From NCBI GenBank assembly GCA_009925965.1, contig RFPW01000162.1:1-5249 (forward strand): 5,249 bases of DNA, written 5' to 3'. The DNA is from Betaproteobacteria bacterium. Its GTDB lineage: Bacteria > Pseudomonadota > Gammaproteobacteria > Burkholderiales > Burkholderiaceae_E. The position numbers were made by a program, and so were the translations under genes. Shown here one piece after another: positions 1 through 5,249 of the stretch. Under the pieces are notes generated by a model. It saw only the letters and a program-made list of their open reading frames with translations, was not told the DNA's origin and ran no database searches. Each line of letters begins with the position of its first letter. The first letter of the stretch is position 1.

Positions 1-302
1 CAGGGCGCAGGACAGATCCGACCGGTAAATTCGGGGAAGTTATTAGTCGAATGCAGTGTCTCAATCGCGCGGTGCCAATCGCCCCGATAAACCAAATCAT
101 TCCAGTCTGGAATAATATTGTTAACAGGACAACCATTCTGACAAAAAGGAATACCACAATCCATGCATCGCGCACCCTGTCGGGCAGCGGCGGCATCATC
201 GAGTCGATGAACGAATTCCTGATAGTGATGCAGCCGCGATTCGACCGGATCACTGGCCTCGCTTAAACGTTGGATTTCCAAAAATCCCGTGACCTTACCC
301 AT
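1..302 (-). CDS. gltD: Glutamate synthase (NADPH) small/beta subunit, N-terminal part (cut by window edge)
   Basis: This is the beginning of the GOGAT small subunit, the flavoprotein that oxidises NADPH through FAD and feeds electrons through 4Fe-4S clusters to GltB. The reverse complement reads as an open frame of 100 codons from an ATG at 302, starting MGKVTGFLEIQRL and running off the window at position 1. The cysteines C46, C49, C54 and C58 form CX2CX4CX3C (CMDCGIPFCQNGC), and C97 lies in GRICPAP; both are signature N-terminal iron-sulfur motifs of GltD. Blocks such as NNIIPDWNDLVYRGDW and HSTNNFPEFTG match the family as I know it. The FAD and NADPH domains, normally downstream in a protein of about 450-490 residues, lie outside the window. 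The ATG overlaps the gltB stop codon by 8 nt, so the two genes are co-transcribed and probably translationally coupled. GC content over positions 1-300 is about 51%, lower than in several GC-rich stretches of gltB. Completeness beyond the edge cannot be judged. Confidence 0.96.
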   Translation of the reverse strand, partial: MGKVTGFLEIQRLSEASDPVESRLHHYQEFVHRLDDAAAARQGARCMDCGIPFCQNGCPVNNIIPDWNDLVYRGDWHRAIETLHSTNNFPEFTGRICPAP

Positions 303-3300
303 ACACTTTTTCCACTGAATGCGAAGGGGTGACTATTTTCTTGGCCGCATGCATCTCGCCCAACGCGCGGCGGTACTCATGCGGGAAGACTTTGACGAAT
401 TGACTGCGCGCCAAGTCCCAGTCAGCAAGCAACTGTCTGGCGGTTTCACTGCCGGTTTGCTGGAAGTGCGACTCGATCAAACCGCGCAGCAAAACCTCAT
501 CTGCCGTGTCGCGATGCCAGATCGCCGGCTCGATCGTGTCGACCTGTTCCTGCTGCGCCAACACGGATTCGAGTTTGACCATGGCGGTATTACAGCGCGC
601 TGCGAACTGGGCTTTGGGGTCCCAGACATAGGCGATTCCACCAGACATACCAGCGGCGAAATTGCGCCCGGTCTCGCCCAGGACCACCACCGTGCCGCCG
701 GTCATGTACTCGCAGCCATGATCGCCCGTGCCTTCAACCACAGCCGTGGCGCCCGAATTGCGGACCGCAAACCGCTCGCCAGCAACCCCACAGAAGTAGG
801 CCTCACCTTCGATAGCGCCGTACAATACCGTATTGCCAACGATAATGTTCTCCGCCGACGCTCCCCGAAAATCGCGCGTCGGGCGCACGATAACGCGCCC
901 ACCCGACAAGCCCTTGCCGACATAGTCGTTGGCCTGGCCGATCAGGTCCATGGTCACGCCCCGGGCCAGAAACGCGCAAAAACTCTGACCCGCGGTCCCG
1001 TTCAATTGAATATGAATTGTGTCATCCGGTAAGCCCGCATGACCATAACGACGCGCGACCTCACCCGAGAGCATCGTACCGGCCGTCCGGTGTACGTTAC
1101 GAATCTCAGTCATAAACGAGGTCCGTTCAGCACGCTCAAGCGAGGGCCTAGCCAGTTCCATCAGCCGGTGATCAAGCGCGCCCTCGAGCCCGTGGTCCTG
1201 GGTGGTGACGACCCGTCGGGGTACATCCTGCGGGACTCGGGGCTGATAGAAGATCCGGGAGAAATCCAGTCCACTGGCCTTCCAGTGTTCAATCCCCGCG
1301 CGCATGTCCAGAAGATCACTGCGGCCAATGAGATCATCCAGGTGCCGCACGCCGAGCTTGGCCATCAGCTCACGCACTTCTTCTGCGACAAAGAAAAAGT
1401 AATTCACGACATGCTCGGGCTTGCCCTGGAACTTGGCGCGCAGCACTGGGTCCTGCGTGGCGACCCCGACCGGGCAAGTATTGAGATGGCACTTGCGCAT
1501 CATGATGCAGCCCTCGACCACCAGCGGCGCGGTCGCAAAACCGAACTCGTCTGCCCCTAACAGGGCGCCAATCACGACGTCTCGGCCGGTCTTCATCTGC
1601 CCGTCAACCTGAACCGCGATGCGCGAACGCAATCGGTTAAGAACCAGGGTTTGCTGGGTCTCGGCGAGGCCGAGTTCCCAGGGGCTGCCCGCATGCTTGA
1701 TCGACGAAAGCGGGCTCGCGCCCGTCCCGCCATCATGACCCGCGATCACAACATGGTCGGACTTGGCTTTGGCCACGCCAGCCGCTACGGTCCCAACGCC
1801 AATCTCAGAGACCAACTTGACCGAAATCGATGCCCGGGGATTGGCGTTCTTCAGATCATGGATGAGTTGCGCGAGGTCCTCAATCGAGTAAATGTCATGG
1901 TGTGGCGGCGGACTGATGAGTCCGACGCCGGGCACTGAAAACCGCAACCGGGCGATGTATTCAGAAACCTTGTGGCCCGGCAGCTGACCGCCTTCGCCGG
2001 GCTTGGCCCCCTGCGCCATCTTGATCTGGATCTGGTCCGCACTCGCGAGATACTCGGCAGTCACTCCGAACCGTCCCGATGCCACCTGTTTGATGCGGCT
2101 GCGCAGCGAATCTCCGTCTTGCAGCGGAATGTCCACTTCGATCGATTCGGCCCCCAAGACCGATGCGAGCGTTTGACCGGCGCGCAACAAGCCCTGGCCA
2201 GCGGCATAGGTCTGTCCCGATTGGACTTCTTCGCGATAACGCAGCGGGTCCTCGCCCCCCTCGCCGGTGTTGCTCTTGCCGCCGATCCGGTTCATCGCAA
2301 TGGCCAGCGTGACATGCGCCTCGGTACTGATTGAGCCCAGGGACATGGCCCCCGTCGCGAAACGTCGGACAATCGCGGTGGCTGGTTCAACCTCGTCCAG
2401 GGGGACCGGTTCGCACTGGTCAAAGCGAAAATCGAACAGGCCACGCAAGGTCATGTGGCGCCGACTCTGATCGTTAATGATGCGCGCGTATTCTTGATAC
2501 GTACTGTAATTATTCGACCGAGTTGAATGTTGGAGCCGGGCGATCGCGTCCGGTGTCCACATGTGTTCTTCGCCGCGCACGCGATAAGCATATTCACCGC
2601 CCGCCTCGAGTGCCGTGGCGAGCACCGGATCAGCGCCAAAGGCCGCTCGATGCGCGCGCAGCGCCTCTTCAGCCACCTCGAACACCCCGATTCCTTCGAC
2701 CTTGGTGGGCGTCCCCGCAAAATATTTCTGAATGAAGGCGCTCGACAATCCGATCGCCTCAAAGATCTGCGCACCGCAGTACGACATGTAGGTCGAGATC
2801 CCCATCTTCGACATGACTTTCAACAAGCCCTTGCCAACCGCCTTGATGTAGTTAGACATCGCTTTAGCCGGCGTCGCCCCGGGGATTGCGCGGGAGATCG
2901 CGGCAATCGTGTCCAGTGCCAGCCAGGGGTGAATGGCTTCAGCGCCATACCCCGCTAACAACGCGAAATGATGGACCTCGCGGGCACTGCCCGTCTCCAC
3001 CACGAGACCCGTGCTCGTGCGCAAACCCTGATTGATCAGGTGCTGATGGACCGCACTGGTCGCAAGCAAAGCCGGGATTGCCACCCGATCGGCTGACACC
3101 GCGCGATCCGACAGGATCAGGATGTTGAAGCCCGAACGCACGGCATCCTCGGCCTGCGCCGCCAGCGACGCAATCCGCGCCTCGATCCCCTCGGCACCCC
3201 AGGCGGTCGGGTAACAGATATCGAGCACTGAGGTCTTGAACTTGGACCCCGTAAATCGATGAATTTCGCGGATCTTGGCAACTTCCTGCGCGTCAAGAAT

Positions 3301-5133
3301 CGGCTGTGCGACCTCCAGACGAATCGGTGGATTGACGTGATTCAAATCCAGAAGGTTGGGCTTGGGTCCGATGAAGCTGACCAACGACATCACCATCTGC
3401 TCGCGGATGGGGTCAATCGGCGGATTCGTGACCTGCGCGAAGAGCTGGCGGAAATAGTGGTAGAGCGGTTTGTCCTTGCTCGAGAGCACAGCCAGCGGGC
3501 TGTCGTTGCCCATCGAACCGACAGCCTCTTCGGCAGCCGCCGCCATCGGCGTCATTAAAAATTTCAGGTCTTCCTGGGTGTACCCAAACGCCTGCTGCAG
3601 GTCGAGCAACGATTCCGGAGACCCGAAATCAGCCGCTGTCGTCGGTACGTCAGCCGAAGCAGCATCGGCTGCGGCACCCGTCGCCTCGCGACCGTCCAGA
3701 TCCGCGCTCGGATCGCCAATGCTCTCGAGCTTGATCCGGACCTTTTCGATCCACTCACGATAGGGTTTGCTGGCGGAGAGTTGATCCTTCAACTCTTTGT
3801 CATCAATGATACGACCCTGCTCGAGATCGATCAAAAACATCTTGCCCGGCTGCAGACGCCACTTGTGCACGATACGGCTCTCGGGCACCGGCAAAACCCC
3901 CGCCTCGGAGGCCATGATCACCATCCCGTCATCGGTAATGCAATAGCGCGCGGGACGCAAACCATTGCGGTCGAGCGTCGCACCGATCTGGCGGCCGTCG
4001 GTAAAGGCAAGCGCAGCCGGTCCGTCCCAAGGCTCCATCATCGCCGCATGGAACTCATAGAACGCACGCCGACGCGGGTCCATCAGGGTGTGGTTTTCCC
4101 AGGCTTCCGGGATCATCATCATGACGGCATGCGCGATCGGGTAGCCCGACATCACCAATAGTTCGAGGCAATTATCGAACGTGGCCGTGTCGCTCTGGCC
4201 GGCATACACAATCGGATAGAGCTTGTTCAGATCCTCGCCAAGAACGGCCGATTGCATGGCGCCCTCGCGCGCGCGCAACCAGTTGTAATTGCCCTTGACG
4301 GTGTTGATCTCGCCGTTGTGTGCGACCAGTCGATAGGGATGAGCGAGAGGCCATTCGGGGAACGTGTTGGTCGAAAAGCGCTGATGCACGAGGGCAAGCG
4401 CCGAGACAACCCGCGGGTCCCGAAGATCAAGGTAATAGCGACCGACCTGGTCGCAGAGCAACAAGCCTTTATAGACGATGGTACGAGCACTCATCGAGGG
4501 CACGAAATACTCGCGGCCATGGGCGAGGTCGAGTGCCTGAATGGCGTGGCTCGCCATCTTGCGGATCACGTACAGCTTGCGCTCGAGCGCATCGGTCACC
4601 ATGACATCGGCACCGCGTCCGATAAAGACCTGTCGGATTACGGGCTCTTTGGCGCGCACGGTGGGCGACATTGGCATGGTGTGATCCACGGGCACATCGC
4701 GCCAGCCGAGCAGGACCTGACCCGCTGCCCGAATCGCCCGCTCAAGTTCCTGTTCACAGGCGAGACGCGATGCATTTTCTTTGGGCAAAAACACCATGCC
4801 GACGCCGTAGTCACCCGCTGGCGGCAACGTGATGCCCTGCGCCGACAATTCTTCCCGGAAGAACTGATCTGAAATTTGAATCAAAATTCCAGCGCCGTCA
4901 CCCATCAGTGCATCCGCGCCCACCGCACCACGATGATCTAGGTTGACCAGAATTTGTAGCCCCTGCTCCACAATACTGTGACTGCGCCGGCCTTCGATGT
5001 TGGCGATGAATCCAACCCCACAGGCGTCATGCTCGTGCTCTTGCGCATACAAGCCGTGCTCATGCGCCTCATCCCGAGCTTGCGCCTCCTGAAAATCACC
5101 TGAACCAGAAGCCTGGTCAAACACCGCGCTCAT
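295..5133 (-). CDS. gltB: Glutamate synthase (NADPH) large/alpha subunit, complete
   Basis: This is the large GOGAT subunit. It hydrolyses glutamine and uses the released ammonia to aminate 2-oxoglutarate to glutamate, with FMN and a 3Fe-4S cluster, in the cytoplasm with GltD. Numbering here is from the ATG at 5133 (1612 aa). A propeptide of about 37 residues precedes the nucleophile Cys38 (DACGVGF). The class II glutaminase domain spans about 38-430, with HQRFSTNTFPEWPLAHP near 250-266 and NGEIN near 273. The central domain spans about 540-830. The FMN synthase domain spans about 880-1255, with GGKSNTGEGGED at 951-962, PGEGGQLPG near 1045 and GHDGGTGASP near 1132. The 3Fe-4S ligands are Cys1209, Cys1215 and Cys1220 (CX5CX4C). 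The C-terminal Gly-rich GXGXG beta-helix spans about 1335-1525. No frameshift or missing key residue was seen. The frame also allows a GTG start at 5157 (1620 aa), but that start has no ribosome binding site, while the ATG has GGAG 8 nt upstream. The protein is somewhat longer than the roughly 1,500 residues usual for the family, owing partly to an Ala/Asp-rich linker at about 468-508. Identity is near certain; the start is less so. Confidence 0.97.
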   Translation of the reverse strand: MSAVFDQASGSGDFQEAQARDEAHEHGLYAQEHEHDACGVGFIANIEGRRSHSIVEQGLQILVNLDHRGAVGADALMGDGAGILIQISDQFFREELSAQGITLPPAGDYGVGMVFLPKENASRLACEQELERAIRAAGQVLLGWRDVPVDHTMPMSPTVRAKEPVIRQVFIGRGADVMVTDALERKLYVIRKMASHAIQALDLAHGREYFVPSMSARTIVYKGLLLCDQVGRYYLDLRDPRVVSALALVHQRFSTNTFPEWPLAHPYRLVAHNGEINTVKGNYNWLRAREGAMQSAVLGEDLNKLYPIVYAGQSDTATFDNCLELLVMSGYPIAHAVMMMIPEAWENHTLMDPRRRAFYEFHAAMMEPWDGPAALAFTDGRQIGATLDRNGLRPARYCITDDGMVIMASEAGVLPVPESRIVHKWRLQPGKMFLIDLEQGRIIDDKELKDQLSASKPYREWIEKVRIKLESIGDPSADLDGREATGAAADAASADVPTTAADFGSPESLLDLQQAFGYTQEDLKFLMTPMAAAAEEAVGSMGNDSPLAVLSSKDKPLYHYFRQLFAQVTNPPIDPIREQMVMSLVSFIGPKPNLLDLNHVNPPIRLEVAQPILDAQEVAKIREIHRFTGSKFKTSVLDICYPTAWGAEGIEARIASLAAQAEDAVRSGFNILILSDRAVSADRVAIPALLATSAVHQHLINQGLRTSTGLVVETGSAREVHHFALLAGYGAEAIHPWLALDTIAAISRAIPGATPAKAMSNYIKAVGKGLLKVMSKMGISTYMSYCGAQIFEAIGLSSAFIQKYFAGTPTKVEGIGVFEVAEEALRAHRAAFGADPVLATALEAGGEYAYRVRGEEHMWTPDAIARLQHSTRSNNYSTYQEYARIINDQSRRHMTLRGLFDFRFDQCEPVPLDEVEPATAIVRRFATGAMSLGSISTEAHVTLAIAMNRIGGKSNTGEGGEDPLRYREEVQSGQTYAAGQGLLRAGQTLASVLGAESIEVDIPLQDGDSLRSRIKQVASGRFGVTAEYLASADQIQIKMAQGAKPGEGGQLPGHKVSEYIARLRFSVPGVGLISPPPHHDIYSIEDLAQLIHDLKNANPRASISVKLVSEIGVGTVAAGVAKAKSDHVVIAGHDGGTGASPLSSIKHAGSPWELGLAETQQTLVLNRLRSRIAVQVDGQMKTGRDVVIGALLGADEFGFATAPLVVEGCIMMRKCHLNTCPVGVATQDPVLRAKFQGKPEHVVNYFFFVAEEVRELMAKLGVRHLDDLIGRSDLLDMRAGIEHWKASGLDFSRIFYQPRVPQDVPRRVVTTQDHGLEGALDHRLMELARPSLERAERTSFMTEIRNVHRTAGTMLSGEVARRYGHAGLPDDTIHIQLNGTAGQSFCAFLARGVTMDLIGQANDYVGKGLSGGRVIVRPTRDFRGASAENIIVGNTVLYGAIEGEAYFCGVAGERFAVRNSGATAVVEGTGDHGCEYMTGGTVVVLGETGRNFAAGMSGGIAYVWDPKAQFAARCNTAMVKLESVLAQQEQVDTIEPAIWHRDTADEVLLRGLIESHFQQTGSETARQLLADWDLARSQFVKVFPHEYRRALGEMHAAKKIVTPSHSVEKVYG
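307..313 (-). promoter_or_regulatory. Weak ribosome binding site of gltD inside the gltB 3' end
   Basis: GGAAAAA reads on the minus strand at 313-307, within the last codons of gltB. GGA ends 8 nt before the gltD ATG at 302. The match is only moderate, which fits a gene whose translation is mainly coupled to ribosomes finishing gltB, because start and stop codons overlap. Confidence 0.5.
3651..3671. repeat. Perfect 7-bp inverted repeat inside the GltB linker insertion
   Basis: CAGCCGA (3651-3657) and TCGGCTG (3665-3671) are perfect complementary arms around a 7-nt loop. They lie in the part of gltB that encodes the Ala-rich ADAASAD stretch. It is seen directly in the sequence. Any role, such as an mRNA hairpin or a relic of how the insertion arose, is speculative, and repeated Ala codons alone can create such symmetry. 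Confidence 0.4.
5023..5133 (-). other. GltB N-terminal propeptide (predicted to be cleaved before Cys38)
   Basis: This stretch encodes the 37 residues before the DACGVGF cysteine. GltB proteins are known to be made with a short leader that is removed, exposing the catalytic Cys as the new N-terminus. That step is required for glutaminase activity. The leader here is acidic and His-rich towards its end (AHEHGLYAQEHEHDA). The final part resembles the LYxxxxEHDACG end of short proteobacterial leaders, and the first 20 or so residues look like extra sequence. Cleavage is inferred from the family, not seen. If the GTG at 5157 were used, the leader would be 45 residues. Confidence 0.8.
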
Positions 5134-5141
5134 CCAACGAA

Positions 5142-5145
5142 CTCC
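5142..5145 (-). promoter_or_regulatory. Ribosome binding site of gltB (GGAG)
   Basis: GGAG reads on the minus strand at 5145-5142, with 8 nt between it and the ATG at 5133. This is a good Shine-Dalgarno match and spacing, and it decides the start in favour of ATG over the in-frame GTG at 5157. The sequence upstream of that GTG (CCCTCAGACGCGCCCGCA) has no purine-rich Shine-Dalgarno match. Confidence 0.7.
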
Positions 5146-5189
5146 AATGCCCGTCACTGCGGGCGCGTCTGAGGGTGGGGAAACGGTCC

Positions 5190-5218
5190 AATATACCCAA
5201 GACCGCCCGGGAGTTGAA
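5190..5218 (-). promoter_or_regulatory. Candidate sigma70-type promoter for gltBD
   Basis: On the minus strand, TATATT (5195-5190) matches the -10 consensus TATAAT at 5 of 6 positions. It lies 17 nt downstream of TTCAAC (5218-5213), which matches the -35 consensus at only 3 of 6. The TATATT stands out in an otherwise GC-rich leader. A start of transcription near 5183 would give a 5' leader of about 50 nt before the gltB ATG. The -35 is weak, so an activator may be needed, or the true promoter may lie beyond the window edge. Confidence 0.4.
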
Positions 5219-5226
5219 GCAGGGTC

Positions 5227-5243
5227 GCGGTGGCCGCCACCGC
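5227..5243. repeat. GC-rich perfect inverted repeat upstream of the gltBD promoter
   Basis: GCGGTGG (5227-5233) and CCACCGC (5237-5243) are perfect 7-bp arms around a 3-nt centre. The repeat sits 8 bp upstream of the candidate -35. It could be a regulator site, the stem of a terminator for a gene beyond the right edge, or chance in GC-rich DNA. No T-tract follows on either strand, so a standard intrinsic terminator is not supported. Nothing else recognisable is seen between 5219 and 5249. Confidence 0.3.
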
Positions 5244-5249
5244 TGCAGC

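Noticed and set aside
51..266. A 71-codon open frame on the plus strand at the left end
   Set aside because: It is the antisense of the gltD iron-sulfur region, which has clear family motifs on the minus strand.
1..300. Lower GC content (about 51%) at the start of gltD than in gltB, as a possible sign of transfer
   Set aside because: The stretch is short, its protein sequence is typical of the same lineage as GltB, the genes overlap as a native operon, and gltB itself has local dips of similar size (for example about 45% at 2461-2520).
319..1032. A 237-codon open frame on the plus strand, opposite the 3' end of gltB
   Set aside because: It lies wholly antisense to the conserved GXGXG domain of GltB. 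Its product (rich in R, H, A and D) shows no recognisable motif, and long antisense frames are expected where TTA, CTA and TCA codons are rare on the coding strand.
1474..1509. The Cys-rich CX5CX4C segment, considered as a separate small metal-binding protein
   Set aside because: It is the 3Fe-4S ligand motif within the GltB synthase domain, in frame with the rest of the gene.
4252..4872. A 206-codon open frame on the plus strand, opposite the glutaminase domain of gltB
   Set aside because: It is antisense to highly conserved GltB sequence, with no motif of its own. It is best read as a composition shadow, as are the shorter plus-strand frames at 1039-1560, 1972-2334, 2527-2958 and 3781-4161.
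5158..5249. A sigma54 (-24/-12) promoter upstream of gltB, expected if the operon were under NtrC-type control
   Set aside because: No GG-N10-GC pair in a TGGCAC/TTGC-like context was found on the minus strand. The GG near the inverted repeat and the following TGC are at the wrong spacing.

Overview
The window holds one operon on the minus strand, gltBD, which encodes the NADPH-type bacterial glutamate synthase (GOGAT). About 97% of it is protein-coding. The protein sequences resemble proteobacterial GOGAT, and from memory the closest style is betaproteobacterial: the EHDACGVGF processing site, the VALVHQRFSTNTFPEWPLAHP-like block in GltB, and the GARCMDCG and NNFPEFTGRICPAP blocks in GltD. 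The GC-rich composition fits that group. The taxonomic call is inference, because no database search was possible.

Layout, read in the direction of transcription (right to left): positions 5249-5134 are the upstream non-coding region, with a GC-rich inverted repeat, a plausible sigma70-type promoter and a GGAG ribosome binding site. Positions 5133-295 are gltB, the large (alpha) subunit, intact and with every diagnostic motif present. Positions 302-1 are the first 100 codons of gltD, the small (beta) subunit, cut by the window edge. gltD starts inside the end of gltB with an 8-nt overlap.

Together the two subunits make glutamate from glutamine and 2-oxoglutarate. GltD takes electrons from NADPH and passes them through iron-sulfur clusters to the FMN of GltB. 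GltB releases ammonia from glutamine at its N-terminal cysteine and channels it to the synthase site. With glutamine synthetase this forms the GS-GOGAT route of ammonium assimilation.

I found no new biological system. This is a conventional core-metabolism locus. The points worth a second look are modest: an Ala/Asp-rich linker insertion in GltB that contains a perfect DNA inverted repeat, a His/Glu-rich propeptide with an arguable start codon, and the overlapping gltB-gltD junction. The long open frames on the plus strand are antisense shadows of gltB.
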